Notes: generated from the letters alone by a model not told the origin. 64,000 nt of DNA from Heliobacterium chlorum (GCF_014502795.1 NZ_JACVHF010000001.1:1-64000), one strand, 5' to 3'. Shown: positions 9,088 through 18,805, numbered from the stretch's first letter. Numbers and translations: made by a program.

Positions 9088-9417
9088 GCATATCCCTCCT
9101 TGTGAGAATGTTCATATTTAGTGTACCTTTTGATGAGGGAAAATACAATAAGTGATAGTCCTCAAATACACATTTTTTTGAAAACTGTGCTGCTTCGGAG
9201 TCGGGGAATGTGATTGATGTTATTTACAGAGTTTTTGTTTGCGCTGGCAATGCTGAAATTCGATAGGGAGGATGCCGTGGTATAATAGGGGAAATGTCCT
9301 CGATAAAGATCAGACGATATGACAAGAAAGACCGATTCCGTAGTAGCAGAGGAACCAAAACTGGAAAAATTTGTTGATAAGTCTGTGGGTATTGTGGATA
9401 AGTAGCGGGGGGATGGC
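9088..9417. promoter_or_regulatory. Intergenic region with extended -10 promoter
   Basis: This divergent spacer of about 330 bp contains TGGTATAAT (9278-9286), an extended -10 element reading toward the C-N hydrolase. A 28-codon reading frame (9319-9405) lies between that promoter and the gene but has no good ribosome site. Nothing else was recognised. Confidence 0.45.
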
Positions 9418-10200
9418 ATGAAAGTCGGACTATTGCAGTTTAATGTCCTGGCCGGAAACCGAAAGTCGAACGAAGAGACCGTATCACGTTATATGGTAGA
9501 TGCGATAGAGCAAAAACCGGATGTGTTGTTGTTGCCGGAGATGTGGACCGGTGGCTACGATCTGCCGAATCTAGCCGCTTTCGCTGATGACGGGCAAGGA
9601 GAACCAACAGGGGCTTTCTTGCGGCACTGGGCTCGGCAAACCGGCGCTGCCATCGTCGGCGGTTCGACACCTGTTGCCAATGGGGAGCGTTTTACCAACG
9701 CCATGTTCGCCTATAGCGCCGATGGTGAACGCTTGTTGACCTACGAAAAAGTACATCTCTTCGGGTTGATGGGGGAAGATCGCTACATGGCTGCCGGGCA
9801 GCAAGCTGGGAATTTTCAGCTTCACAACGTCCCTTGTGCTGCCATCATCTGCTATGATTTGCGTTTTCCCGAATGGATTCGCAAGACGGTCCTCCACGGA
9901 TGTCACATGCTCTTTGTACCTGCCCAGTGGCCCATGTCCCGCCTCGATCATTGGAGAGTCCTCTTACAAGCCCGGGCCATCGAAAATCAGTGCTACGTCA
10001 TCGCTTGCAACCGGACGGGCAGGGATGAAAAAGGTGTCCTTTTTGCGGGACACTCCATGGTTATCGATCCCTGGGGCAAGATCCTCGCCGATGCTGAAGA
10101 ACCGGAAGGTTGGCTCTGGGTTGAGATCGATCTAGCTCAAGTGGAAAAAGTGCGGAACAAGATCCCCGTTTTTAGGGACAGAAGACCGAATTTATACTAA
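9418..10200 (+). CDS. Carbon-nitrogen hydrolase (omega-amidase-like)
   Basis: A 260-residue nitrilase-superfamily enzyme with the Glu-Lys-Cys catalytic triad visible in order: Glu in LLPEMW, Lys in YEKVHLF, Cys in AIICYDLRFPE. Length and the YDLRFPEW signature are closest to the Nit2/YafV omega-amidase branch, which hydrolyses alpha-keto acid amides such as 2-oxoglutaramate or 2-oxosuccinamate in methionine salvage and glutamine transamination. No methionine-salvage gene is adjacent, so the substrate is inferred. The ATG has a GGGGGGATG ribosome site. Confidence 0.8.
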   Translation: MKVGLLQFNVLAGNRKSNEETVSRYMVDAIEQKPDVLLLPEMWTGGYDLPNLAAFADDGQGEPTGAFLRHWARQTGAAIVGGSTPVANGERFTNAMFAYSADGERLLTYEKVHLFGLMGEDRYMAAGQQAGNFQLHNVPCAAIICYDLRFPEWIRKTVLHGCHMLFVPAQWPMSRLDHWRVLLQARAIENQCYVIACNRTGRDEKGVLFAGHSMVIDPWGKILADAEEPEGWLWVEIDLAQVEKVRNKIPVFRDRRPNLY

Positions 10201-10208
10201 AATTTCCG

Positions 10209-10237
10209 TTGCCCGTCCTGTCCGCGCACCGTATAAT
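10209..10237 (+). promoter_or_regulatory. Promoter of the phosphodiester glycosidase-like gene
   Basis: TTGCCC (10209-10214), a 17-bp spacer and TATAAT (10232-10237). Its predicted transcription start near 10244 rules out the ATG at 10243 and supports the TTG at 10282. Confidence 0.6.
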
Positions 10238-10281
10238 CTAAAATGGATGGATCATGCGTAGAATTTGCGGGGGGGACCTCA

Positions 10282-11247
10282 TTGAAGTTTGTGAAGATGC
10301 TTGCCCTCTTTATCGGAGTCAATCTGATGGTGGGTATTTTTTTTGGACCGTTGATGATTTTTTACGGTCCCATTCCTTCGTTGCGACAGATGGCGCTGGG
10401 CTCACTGATGGTATCGCGCCATGACTTTATCGCCCAGTGGTTTCTATCGCCTGAGAAAATCCAGGAAATACTAGGCCAACCCTTAGAGGATCTCCGTTCT
10501 AACCCCAATATGGGGGTCCAATTGGCTTTTGCCAATGGTAAGGGATCCGACCGGATTGAGGTTGAGGACATTCAAGGGAAACGATTCACGGGCAAGGTCA
10601 TGATCATCCACGATCCGAAACGAGTGAAGGTAGCCCTCTCATCGAAGATGGGAGAAGCCGGGGAGACGGTCCCTGAAATCGCCACTCATGAAGGGGCAGT
10701 GGCCGCGATCAACGGCGGCGGCTTTATCGATCCGAACGGTCAAGGCAACGGTGCCTATCCGGACGGTGTGACTGTCAGCAAAGGACAGTTTATTTCCGTG
10801 ATTCAAGAAGATCAAAAGGAAAACATCGTAGGCTTAACGAAGAAAGGCATCCTTATCGTGGGACGTTATTCGGCCCGGGAACTGCGCAACATGGACGTGT
10901 CTGACGTGGTAACCTTCGGACCGGCCTTAGTCATCAATGGTAAACCGACGATCACCCAGGGCGATGGAGGATATGGGATTGCACCTCGTACCGCTATCGG
11001 ACAAAAGGCGGACGGGTCGATCATTTTCATGACAATCGACGGGCGGCAAGTCGGTTCTATTGGTGCTACGTTACGGGAAGTGCAGGATTTGATGATCCAG
11101 TATGGCGCTGTCACGTCAGGAAACTTAGACGGTGGGGCGTCGACGACAATGGTCTACAACGGCAAGGTCATCAACCAGCCATCGAGTGTCTTTGGGATTC
11201 GCTACATTCCCACGGCCTTTGTGGTCATGCCCAGTAAACGGATCTAG
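10282..11247 (+). CDS. Membrane-anchored phosphodiester glycosidase family protein
   Basis: A 321-residue protein. TTG 10282 is preferred because the GGGGGGGA ribosome site and the promoter both lie just upstream. One N-terminal membrane segment (MLALFIGVNLMVGIFFGPLM) places the rest outside the cell. The C-terminal 220 residues match the NAGPA/phosphodiester glycosidase (DUF2233) domain found in exopolysaccharide and wall proteins: AAINGGGFIDPNG, PRTAIGQKADGSIIFMTIDG and SGNLDGGASTTMVYNG are characteristic. A role in trimming phosphodiester-linked sugars or in wall polymer maturation is inferred. It shares a transcript with the next gene, 14 bases downstream. Confidence 0.75.
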   Translation: MKFVKMLALFIGVNLMVGIFFGPLMIFYGPIPSLRQMALGSLMVSRHDFIAQWFLSPEKIQEILGQPLEDLRSNPNMGVQLAFANGKGSDRIEVEDIQGKRFTGKVMIIHDPKRVKVALSSKMGEAGETVPEIATHEGAVAAINGGGFIDPNGQGNGAYPDGVTVSKGQFISVIQEDQKENIVGLTKKGILIVGRYSARELRNMDVSDVVTFGPALVINGKPTITQGDGGYGIAPRTAIGQKADGSIIFMTIDGRQVGSIGATLREVQDLMIQYGAVTSGNLDGGASTTMVYNGKVINQPSSVFGIRYIPTAFVVMPSKRI

Positions 11248-11261
11248 GGAGGAACGTGGGG

Positions 11262-12425
11262 ATGAAAAAAACCGTCGGCATAATGGTTCTGTCAGCTCTC
11301 TTGCTTCAAGGCGGCATTCTTTTTGGTCTTGAATACTGGACTGCTTCCGCCTATAACACGGCCGATCATGTTTCGACGCCGGCGAAAAGCCAATGGCGTA
11401 AGCTTCACATCGATACGTCCTTGAATGATGCCAAGCAGTTTAGCCTGTCCTACCAAGGGGAATATCTCGCTTGGAATTCGGAAGACAGTTTTACCGTCTG
11501 GGATATTCATCAAGAGAGACCGATATACCAAGAAAAAATGCCTCCTGGGCAAAAAATTGACTATATTCAATGGCTGACCGATCGTAATCGCCTCTTGCTA
11601 GTGACAGAACAATCGGCGGCCCCCGTAAATCTTCCATCGGCAACACCGACAAAGGGAAAGTCAGCCAATCAAGTCCTGGCTGACGCGATGGATACGGTAG
11701 ATAAGCGACCCCTTCCGAAGGCTCCCTCGGTGAAACAGTTGGAGATTTCCTTTCTAAACTGCGACGGTACCCAACGCATGATCTCGACACGCATCCGTGG
11801 ACTGACCATGGGCGAAGAGGTCAAAGAAGCTACCGTCTCGAGTCAGTCCAATCTGCTTTACCTCACGCTAGGAAACGACCGCATGACGACGGGGCTTTAT
11901 CGGGTCGATATTCAACATGACGCCATGAAGGTCAACCAGCGACAATATACAAACATCGAGCGGTTGACCGTAAACCCTGCGCTGGGCCATATTTTCGCTG
12001 AGTTTTGGAATGATACGACCAATAAACCTCTGGTTCAGGGGATCAAGGGGATGCAGTTGATCAACCCGGCCCAACAGCCCTTAAACTATCTGCTGGTCGG
12101 TGTCGACCGCAAGAATAACCTCTATCTCGGCGAAGGAATCGGTCATCAGGTAGAAAACATTTGGATTTGGAACGGCAAAAAACTGGAGAAAGAACGGCAA
12201 TTGCCCGAAACAGTACACCGTGACAGGATTGTCATCGGGCCCGACGGGCAATTGGCAATCATTGATGAGCCGGCTTCGGTGCTAAAAGTTTACCCGAACG
12301 GTTCCGACTCACCTTCGACCTATTCCTTTGAAGCCGGTGCCAAGCTGATTCAGAGCGATAAACACTATGTGGGCTTACTCAAAACGGGCACCAATGGCGG
12401 GGACTTGTGGTTGCTTAGCTTTTAA
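11262..12425 (+). CDS. Secreted or anchored hypothetical protein (beta-propeller-like)
   Basis: A 387-residue protein starting at ATG 11262, seven bases after GGAGGAA. Residues 1-24 form a signal peptide or anchor (KKTVGIMVLSALLLQGGILFG). The remainder is strand-rich with repeated WD-like blades (SLSYQGEYLAWNSEDSFTVWD; NRLLLVTEQ; NLYLGEGIG; RIVIGPDGQLAIID) and a proline-rich insertion near 125-155. I recognise no named family; a propeller fold is inferred from the repeat pattern. It is cotranscribed with the phosphodiester glycosidase-like gene. Its last 51 bases overlap the convergent coaX gene. Confidence 0.6.
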   Translation: MKKTVGIMVLSALLLQGGILFGLEYWTASAYNTADHVSTPAKSQWRKLHIDTSLNDAKQFSLSYQGEYLAWNSEDSFTVWDIHQERPIYQEKMPPGQKIDYIQWLTDRNRLLLVTEQSAAPVNLPSATPTKGKSANQVLADAMDTVDKRPLPKAPSVKQLEISFLNCDGTQRMISTRIRGLTMGEEVKEATVSSQSNLLYLTLGNDRMTTGLYRVDIQHDAMKVNQRQYTNIERLTVNPALGHIFAEFWNDTTNKPLVQGIKGMQLINPAQQPLNYLLVGVDRKNNLYLGEGIGHQVENIWIWNGKKLEKERQLPETVHRDRIVIGPDGQLAIIDEPASVLKVYPNGSDSPSTYSFEAGAKLIQSDKHYVGLLKTGTNGGDLWLLSF

Positions 12426-13205
12426 GGAGTTCGGACGGTTTCGTTCGTACAAGATCCGCAAACCTTCTAAGGTGAGAGCGGGATGAATATGATCGACATG
12501 AGCGCAGCCGCGGCCGATTAATTCGCCGAAGCCGCCTGTGGCGACGACTTGAACTGGGGGATCTGTATCCCCCAGTTCTTCTTTAAATCGTTGAACCAAT
12601 CCGTCCACCATCCCTACATACCCATAAAAGATACCCGACTGCATCCCTTCGACAGTGTTTTTCCCGATGGCTTGATTCGGTTGGGTGATTTCAACGCGAG
12701 GGAGCTTGGCTGCCTGAGCCACCAGCGCTTCCACTGATATACCGATGCCTGGACAGATGACACCACCGAGAAAATCGCCCTTTTCGTTGACGGCGCAGAC
12801 TGTTGTCGCCGTCCCTAGGTCCACGATAATCACGGGCCCCCCGTAGATGTGATAGGCACCGACGGCGTTGACGATGCGGTCTGGTCCTAGGCTGCGAGGA
12901 TCGTCGATCTTGATGTTTAGCCCAGTCTTAATACCTGGCTGAACAAGCAAAGGATGGATGCCCCAGTGCTTTCGGAACATATTGACGAGGATTGGATTGA
13001 CTGGAGGCACAACAGAGGAGATGGCCACATGAGAAATGGAGTTAGGCGAGATTTCTCTCGCTTCCATCGCTTCGACCATGAGGATACGGTACTCATCGAC
13101 CGTTTTACGGCGGTCGGTCGTCAGGCGCCATGTGTCTGTACGTTGCTCACCGTTATAGATGGCGGCCACAATGTTTGTATTTCCAATATCTAAAACAAGC
13201 AGCAA
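12375..13205 (-). CDS. coaX: Type III pantothenate kinase
   Basis: A 276-residue enzyme that phosphorylates pantothenate, the first step of coenzyme A synthesis. Hallmarks of the ASKHA-fold CoaX family are clear: N-terminal LLVLDIGNTNIVAAIY, the GPDRIVNAVGAYH motif, DLGTATT and the GGVICPGIGIS segment. The length is slightly above the usual 255 because of a basic C-terminal tail, which lies over the 3' end of the convergent upstream gene. No terminator separates the two genes. Confidence 0.92.
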   Translation of the reverse strand: MLLVLDIGNTNIVAAIYNGEQRTDTWRLTTDRRKTVDEYRILMVEAMEAREISPNSISHVAISSVVPPVNPILVNMFRKHWGIHPLLVQPGIKTGLNIKIDDPRSLGPDRIVNAVGAYHIYGGPVIIVDLGTATTVCAVNEKGDFLGGVICPGIGISVEALVAQAAKLPRVEITQPNQAIGKNTVEGMQSGIFYGYVGMVDGLVQRFKEELGDTDPPVQVVATGGFGELIGRGCAHVDHIHPALTLEGLRILYERNRPNSLKAKQPQVPAIGARFE

Positions 13206-13367
13206 AGAAAATCCTCCTAGTGAAAATATCGATCATGGATTTGTCCAAGGACTAGTCTACAGGGATTTTTTTTTAATAGCAATGCTTCTCTAACCGGGGC
13301 AGGAGCCTGCAGAAGTTTTCGCGAAAATGGGAAGACTACCCTTACTGTGTGAAAGGAGTCTCAAAAC

Positions 13368-14144
13368 ATGTTTCGGATCACCTTTTTCGGTACGGGCAAT
13401 GGGTTAAGTTATCCTAATCGGGAAAACACCTTTTTTCTGGTGCAACATTTACCTGGCGGGACGAGTTATCTGATCGACTGTGGCGGATCTCCTTGGGCTA
13501 AACTCGTCAAAACGGGGGTACGCCCGGAAGAATTAGGTGCCCTCTTGATCACCCATGCTCACCCCGACCATATCTACGGGTTACCCGCCTTGATTCAAAG
13601 TCTCTGGTTGGCCGGCAGAACGAAACCGCTGCCCATCTACTGTCCAGCTGGTGCGAAAAAAACAGTCCTTGGATTGCTCGATCTTTTTGATCTTCCGCAA
13701 AAGCCCAACATGTTTGACATTCAAATCACTGAACAGCCTCTCGAAGGAGAAGTGCAAGCCTTTTCCCAGGGTACGCTAACCGTAAAAACCTTTCCCGCCC
13801 TGCACGGTATCCCGACCATGGGGATCGCCTTTTATGAGGCTACAAACAAGGGACAAGTGAAGGTCATCTATTCGGCAGACACCGTCTACAACCCCCTATT
13901 GGAAAACCTTGCGAAAGACGCCACTTGCCTCATTCATGAATGTAACGGTGCTGACCAGGCCCAAGGGAAACATTCTTCCCTTCATGATGTGATCCGTTTG
14001 AAGGAAAAAGCTCAACCCCATCAGGTAGTGCTTGTCCACCTGACCGAGGGCGAGAACTATGAACAACTGATGCGGCAATATGAACTCAAGCAACCTTACT
14101 TTATGCTGGCCGAGGACGGCATGAGTATCCGCGTTTCTCTATAA
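13368..14144 (+). CDS. MBL-fold metal-dependent hydrolase (RNase Z-like)
   Basis: A 258-residue metallo-beta-lactamase-fold protein. The metal-binding motif is ITHAHPDHIYGLP, with further ligands likely in GIPTMG, the Asp of YSADTVYN and the His of VLVHL. The order and FGTGNGLSYPNRENT start resemble the RNase Z/arylsulfatase group more than true beta-lactamases. RNase Z itself is usually longer and has an exosite, which is not visible here, so the substrate is unknown. An AAAGGAG ribosome site precedes the ATG. Confidence 0.75.
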   Translation: MFRITFFGTGNGLSYPNRENTFFLVQHLPGGTSYLIDCGGSPWAKLVKTGVRPEELGALLITHAHPDHIYGLPALIQSLWLAGRTKPLPIYCPAGAKKTVLGLLDLFDLPQKPNMFDIQITEQPLEGEVQAFSQGTLTVKTFPALHGIPTMGIAFYEATNKGQVKVIYSADTVYNPLLENLAKDATCLIHECNGADQAQGKHSSLHDVIRLKEKAQPHQVVLVHLTEGENYEQLMRQYELKQPYFMLAEDGMSIRVSL

Positions 14145-14240
14145 ATAAATCATTTTTGAGTATGGAGACGGCTCTGGAGATAGTTTGTTGGAATCAAGAA
14201 AAAGATACATGATAGGATACAGTTCATTGTATCGAACATG

Positions 14241-14269
14241 ACCGGATTTTTAATAGTCCGGTTTTTTTT
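14241..14269 (+). terminator. Terminator after the MBL-fold hydrolase
   Basis: ACCGGA / TCCGGT stem, 10-nt loop, then eight T residues. Confidence 0.7.
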
Positions 14270-14375
14270 ATCGGGCATTTGGAATTTAATGGAATAATAT
14301 CCCTTGAAAATGTGTATTAATAAAATGAGAATAGATAGCATTGAGATTTTAAGATAGTACTTCTGGAGGCTTCAC

Positions 14376-15287
14376 ATGAGAAGAGCGATTGCACGATATA
14401 CTTTGGGATTAGCTGCTATGGCGTTGTTATGTACATTAGCCCTTTCTGCAAGTGAGGCACGATATTCCACATTTCTCGATAAAAAGACCTCCATTTATGA
14501 GCCGACGATCGTCTTAAATGGACTGCCGATGATTTTTGAGCCGGCCGTACAGTTGGAACGGGGTTATATCCTCGCGCCGCTGCGACCTTTGGCTGAGGCA
14601 TTAGGTGCAGAAGTGACTTATGATAAGGAAAAACGCCGAGCCATCGTTCGACGGGAGAACCTATGCCTAGAAGTTCAAGCGAACTCGCTCGAAGAAAAAT
14701 GGCGGCCCTGGGAAAAAGGGTTGCGTGTCTCCGGGACTATCGTCGATGATCATATGCTTGTTCCGGTACAATGGTTAGCGAGCCACCTGGCCGATGGGTG
14801 GTTCTATGACGAGAAGAACCAAAGGGCTCTCTTGCGGGGCGGAACCCCTTGGCGTGACGACGATTACATCGCCTTTGCACGTTGGGCCGAGATTCTTCGC
14901 CTGAGGGTGAGAGCCGCCGATGAGCGAGCTTCCCTGTCCCAACGGGGTCTAGAACCATCGCCACCGATAAAAAAGGAGAAAGACCTGGAACGTTTTCTCG
15001 GTGCCTACTGGTCTTCTGAACAGATCAAAATAATGTGGGAGAATAGCCGCGAAACGCCTTCTATGGTGTCAGACGAGAAGATAAATCCCGACTTCGATCC
15101 CACAACCGTACTGCGTTGGCGCGTTCTCAGTCGTTCTCCCGAAGAAGTGCAAGTAGAGACGGTCTTCCCGGTGCAAGGAGGATTTATGTCGAGGGAGCAA
15201 AAAGTGCTCTACATCATACAGCCTGATGAAAAGGGCGCCTTAAAGATCAAAGAGCGTCGGTTGAGCGGAGCTGTCGATTCGCTCTAA
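14376..15287 (+). CDS. Secreted copper-amine-oxidase-N domain protein
   Basis: A 303-residue exported protein. A signal peptide (about residues 1-28) is followed by a copper amine oxidase N-terminal-like domain: IVLNGLPMIFEP, then GYILAPLRPLAEALGAEVTYDKEKRRAIV and DDHMLVPVQWLASHL, the repeated pattern seen in many clostridial wall proteins. The C-terminal half is charged and has no catalytic motif I recognise. This domain is a binding or stalk module and does not imply amine oxidase activity. The gene is monocistronic, with a GGAGG ribosome site and a terminator downstream. Confidence 0.75.
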   Translation: MRRAIARYTLGLAAMALLCTLALSASEARYSTFLDKKTSIYEPTIVLNGLPMIFEPAVQLERGYILAPLRPLAEALGAEVTYDKEKRRAIVRRENLCLEVQANSLEEKWRPWEKGLRVSGTIVDDHMLVPVQWLASHLADGWFYDEKNQRALLRGGTPWRDDDYIAFARWAEILRLRVRAADERASLSQRGLEPSPPIKKEKDLERFLGAYWSSEQIKIMWENSRETPSMVSDEKINPDFDPTTVLRWRVLSRSPEEVQVETVFPVQGGFMSREQKVLYIIQPDEKGALKIKERRLSGAVDSL

Positions 15288-15331
15288 TGCTGTTCTCAAG
15301 CAGGGTTGATCAAAATTAATAGAGGGAAAGT

Positions 15332-15371
15332 AGCGTCCAACGAAAGTGTAGCTGGGACGCTTCTTTCTTTT
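15332..15371 (+). terminator. Terminator
   Basis: AGCGTCC / GGACGCT stem with a 16-nt loop followed by TCTTTCTTTT. Confidence 0.65.
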
Positions 15372-15501
15372 AAAAAGCATTTTAATGAGCAATTAACTAG
15401 AGAACGACAGGTGATCAATAAATCCACAAGCGATCACTAAATTCCCAATGAAATAGGCAAGATACTTTTCGACAAAAGAAGAGTAGGGAGATATCGAGAT
15501 T

Positions 15502-16647
15502 TTGGAACGAAACGTTTTTGCTTGGACCCCTTTTTGGGCAATCCTGCGCAAGGAATTTGTCCATCTTCGACGGGACCGTATGAGTTTAGCCATGGCTGTA
15601 GGTATTCCCTTGTTCATGCTGTTTCTCTTCGGCTACGGTATCAACACGGATATTCGCCATCTCCCGACGATTGTTTGGGATCAATCTTTCAGCGAAGAAA
15701 GCCAAAATGTGATACAATGTTTTATAAACTCCTCTTATTTCTCTATACAAGGCCATGCCCAGAGCTACGATGACGTGCGGAAAGCGTTGGCAACAGGTCG
15801 AAGTCGCTTAGCTATCGTCATCCCGCCCGATTATTCCCTTAGACTGCAAAATGGACAAAGAGCCTCAATCGAGGTTTTTATTGACGGATCAGAACCACAA
15901 TCGACTCAGCAAGCTATGCATGTGGCCCGAGAGGTGGTTCATTCCCAGGGTGCTTCACTGCTGGGCCGGAAGTTGGGGAAAGAAGTCTCTCTCGATGAAG
16001 TGTTACCCTTGGAAGCTGAGGTAGGTGTTTGGTATAATCCGGAATTGAAAACTCATCTTTTTACCATCCCCGCACTGATTGGATTGATCATGCAAAATGT
16101 GACCATGACATTGACTGCCTTTGCCCTTGTCAGAGAAAAAGAGCGAGGCACGATGGAACAATTGATCTGCACCCCGGTACGCCCGGCCGAACTGATTTTG
16201 GGTAAGCTCATCCCATATGTAGTTGTCGGAATGATTACCTTCGCTCTCGTACTTGCCGCCGGCACCTTTTGTTTTGCCGTCCCGGTTAGGGGAAGCCTTT
16301 CCTTGCTTGTTTCCCTGGCCTTTTTATTTATTCTTACTTCCATGAGCATCGGAATGCTCATGTCTACCTTCAGTGAAAATCAATTACAAGCGATGCAACT
16401 CGCTTTTGCTTTTATCCTTCCTAGTATCTTGTTGTCCGGTTTCGTTTTTCCCCGGGAGACAATGCCTTTATTTATTCGAATTTTGGGAAACTTTATTCCC
16501 TTAACCGATTTTTTGGTTATCTTACGGGGGATTTTCTTAAAAGAAGTTGGCATCGATTATCTCTACGAAGAAGTGCTGACCTTGGCAGGGTTCACAGCAC
16601 TCCTCTTTGCCTTAGCCCTTTTACGATTTCAGAAACGGGCGTGCTAG
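15502..16647 (+). CDS. ABC-2 type transporter permease
   Basis: A 381-residue integral membrane protein of the ABC-2 (YhhJ/YbhR-like) family. An N-terminal membrane segment (MAVGIPLFMLFLFGYGIN) is followed by an extracytoplasmic domain (about 50-190) and five C-terminal membrane segments; VREKERGTMEQLICTPVRPAELILGKLIPY is the hallmark motif before them. Start is TTG with AGGGAG 11 bases upstream. Such permeases need an ATP-binding partner, and frequently a membrane-fusion subunit, but neither is adjacent, so the ATPase must be encoded elsewhere. The export substrate is unknown. Confidence 0.85.
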   Translation: MERNVFAWTPFWAILRKEFVHLRRDRMSLAMAVGIPLFMLFLFGYGINTDIRHLPTIVWDQSFSEESQNVIQCFINSSYFSIQGHAQSYDDVRKALATGRSRLAIVIPPDYSLRLQNGQRASIEVFIDGSEPQSTQQAMHVAREVVHSQGASLLGRKLGKEVSLDEVLPLEAEVGVWYNPELKTHLFTIPALIGLIMQNVTMTLTAFALVREKERGTMEQLICTPVRPAELILGKLIPYVVVGMITFALVLAAGTFCFAVPVRGSLSLLVSLAFLFILTSMSIGMLMSTFSENQLQAMQLAFAFILPSILLSGFVFPRETMPLFIRILGNFIPLTDFLVILRGIFLKEVGIDYLYEEVLTLAGFTALLFALALLRFQKRAC

Positions 16648-16718
16648 GATAGTTCCTTTCAAAAACAAGCAATCTTCATGTCGATAAACCATAGCAGAAT
16701 TGGGAGGTGTACTCACTG

Positions 16719-16925
16719 ATGGCAAGAGCAATATTTCAAGAGGACCGCTGCAAAGGCTGTGGACTATGTACGGCGGCCTGTCCGACGGGGATTGTCGTCC
16801 TCGATGCATCGCGGTTGAATTCAAAGGGATTCCAACCGGCTATCGTTACGGACAAGGAAAAATGCAATGGCTGTGCCTTATGCGCTCGCATGTGTCCCGA
16901 TCTGGTCATCCAAGTCGAGAGATAA
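16719..16925 (+). CDS. 2-oxoacid:ferredoxin oxidoreductase, ferredoxin (delta) subunit
   Basis: A 68-residue two-cluster ferredoxin. The two 4Fe-4S motifs are CKGCGLCTAACP and CNGCALCARMCP. The start is ATG 16719, ten bases after GGGAGGTG. It is the first gene of a four-gene operon (delta, alpha, beta, gamma) in which it passes electrons from the thiamine diphosphate centre to external ferredoxin. Confidence 0.9.
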   Translation: MARAIFQEDRCKGCGLCTAACPTGIVVLDASRLNSKGFQPAIVTDKEKCNGCALCARMCPDLVIQVER

Positions 16926-16956
16926 CCGGCAACATTCGTAAAGAAAGGTGAACAAG

Positions 16957-18054
16957 ATGACTCAAAAAGTGTTGATGAAGGGGAATGAGGCCATCGCCGA
17001 AGCGGCCATCCGCGCTGGTTGCCGATTCTTCTTCGGATATCCCATTACGCCGCAGAACGAACTGTTAGAATACATGGCTCGCAATTTGCCGAAAGTGGAC
17101 GGCGTCTTCCTGCAATCGGAAAGTGAGATTGGTGCCATCAATATGGTCATGGGTGCCGCTTGCACCGGTGCTCGCGTGATGACATCCTCTTCCGGACCGG
17201 GCATCAGCCTTAAACAAGAAGGGATCTCTTACATAGCTGGTTCTGAACTTCCCGCCGTTATCGTCAATATCATGCGCACAGGCCCTGGACTCGGTGGAAT
17301 TGCGCCGACACAAAGCGATTACTACCAAGCGGCCAAAGGAGGCGGCCACGGCGACTATCGGCTTATGGTACTCGCACCTTCTTCCGTACAGGAGATGGCC
17401 GACCTCATGTTCCTCGCCTTTGACAAGGCTGATGAATACAGGAACCCCGTCATGGTTCTCGGCGACGGCGTTCTCGGCCAAATGATGGAGCCTGTCATCT
17501 TGCCTGAGCCCAAAGAAGGCAAGGGAGTAGAAAAACCGTGGGCCACCACCGGAAAGGGAAACAACCCTAAGTCAAAACTAATTACTTCATTATATATTAA
17601 GCCGGAAGAGGCGGAAAAGTTCTGCGAACACCTGGCTGCGAAGTACCTCACCATGGCCGAAAGGGACACCCGTTGGGAGTCCTACCGGACAGAAGACGCG
17701 GAGATCATCGTCGTTGCTTACGGTACGGCAGCCCGCCTTTGCATGGCAGCAGTCGATATGGCCCGTGATAAAGGGATTCGTGCCGGTTTAATTCGACCGA
17801 TCACCTTGTTCCCGTTCCCTTCAGCTCCGATTTATGCAGCAGCTGAAAAAGGAGCCCGTTTCTTAACGGTGGAACTAAGCACAGGCCAGATGGTGGACGA
17901 TGTTCGACTGGCCGTCAGCGGTAAATCGACAGTGAGCTTTTACGGTCGTTCCGGTGGAATGGTTCCCGATCCCCGCGACATCCTTTCTCAGATTGAGCAA
18001 ATCGAAAGCGAAAAGAACGGTTCCACGGCCGCGACTGAGGGAGGAGCAGCGTAA
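16957..18054 (+). CDS. 2-oxoacid:ferredoxin oxidoreductase, alpha subunit
   Basis: A 365-residue subunit carrying the pyrimidine-binding and C-terminal domains. GYPITPQNELLEYMA, FLQSESEIGAINMVMGAA and TSSSGPGISLKQEGISY are family signatures. Length and the GGGHGDYR segment match the VorB/KorA group (branched-chain 2-oxoacid or 2-oxoglutarate oxidoreductases), not pyruvate oxidoreductase. ATG 16957 fits the AAAGG ribosome site better than GTG 16948. It works with the next two subunits to make acyl-CoA, CO2 and reduced ferredoxin. Substrate choice between 2-oxoisovalerate and 2-oxoglutarate is not decided by sequence reading. Confidence 0.88.
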   Translation: MTQKVLMKGNEAIAEAAIRAGCRFFFGYPITPQNELLEYMARNLPKVDGVFLQSESEIGAINMVMGAACTGARVMTSSSGPGISLKQEGISYIAGSELPAVIVNIMRTGPGLGGIAPTQSDYYQAAKGGGHGDYRLMVLAPSSVQEMADLMFLAFDKADEYRNPVMVLGDGVLGQMMEPVILPEPKEGKGVEKPWATTGKGNNPKSKLITSLYIKPEEAEKFCEHLAAKYLTMAERDTRWESYRTEDAEIIVVAYGTAARLCMAAVDMARDKGIRAGLIRPITLFPFPSAPIYAAAEKGARFLTVELSTGQMVDDVRLAVSGKSTVSFYGRSGGMVPDPRDILSQIEQIESEKNGSTAATEGGAA

Positions 18055-18804
18055 ATGGCTAAAATCGTCTTTACCCGACCGAAGAGCATGAAAGATGTGG
18101 TCACTCACTATTGTCCCGGCTGCCATCATGGCATCATTCACCGGCTCGTCGGGGAAGCCCTCGATGAACTGGAATTAGCGCCGAAAACGATTGGAGTGGC
18201 ACCGGTAGGATGCTCTGTCTTTATCTATGATTATATCGATACCGATTTCATTCAAGCATCCCATGGACGGGCTCCGGCCGTAGCGACCGGTGTCAAACGA
18301 GCTTTACCGGACAAATTCGTTTTTACCTACCAGGGAGACGGCGATCTGGCGGCTATTGGGACGGCTGAAATCATCCACGCGGCTGCACGGGGAGAGAACA
18401 TTACCGTCATCTTCGTCAATAACGCCATTTATGGCATGACGGGAGGGCAGTCGGCACCGACGACCCTCGTCGGACAATCATCGACGACGACCCCCAAAGG
18501 ACGGACTTCTCAAAATGATGGCTTTCCGATTCAAGTCTGCGAGATGTTAAACACCCTGCAAGGACCTTCCATGATTAGTCGTGTCGCCGTCCATACGCCG
18601 GCTCAGGTGATTCGGGCCAAAAAAGCGATTCGCCGAGCTTTCCAGTGCCAAGTGGAAGGGCGAGGATTCTCTTTTGTCGAGGTTCTCTCTGCTTGTCCCA
18701 CTAACTGGGGGATGACACCGCTCGATGCGGGCAAATGGCTGGAAAACGAGATGATTCCCTATTATCCGGTAAAAGATTTCCGGATCCCTGAGGGGGTGCA
18801 GTGA
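18055..18804 (+). CDS. 2-oxoacid:ferredoxin oxidoreductase, beta (TPP-binding) subunit
   Basis: A 249-residue catalytic subunit that starts directly after the alpha stop codon. It holds a CPGCHHG motif near the N terminus and the thiamine diphosphate/Mg-binding stretch [11 protein letters not shown] to [31 protein letters not shown] is the usual substrate-side region. It catalyses decarboxylation of the 2-oxoacid. Confidence 0.9.
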   Translation: MAKIVFTRPKSMKDVVTHYCPGCHHGIIHRLVGEALDELELAPKTIGVAPVGCSVFIYDYIDTDFIQASHGRAPAVATGVKRALPDKFVFTYQGDGDLAAIGTAEIIHAAARGENITVIFVNNAIYGMTGGQSAPTTLVGQSSTTTPKGRTSQNDGFPIQVCEMLNTLQGPSMISRVAVHTPAQVIRAKKAIRRAFQCQVEGRGFSFVEVLSACPTNWGMTPLDAGKWLENEMIPYYPVKDFRIPEGVQ

Positions 18805-18805
18805 T

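Noticed and set aside
9319..9405. 28-codon frame between a promoter and the C-N hydrolase gene
   Set aside because: Reading is clean and it lies in the mRNA leader, but there is no Shine-Dalgarno sequence and no family match.
14150..14341. 63-codon minus-strand frame
   Set aside because: It lies over a clear terminator of the upstream gene, has no ribosome site and low-complexity hydrophobic composition.
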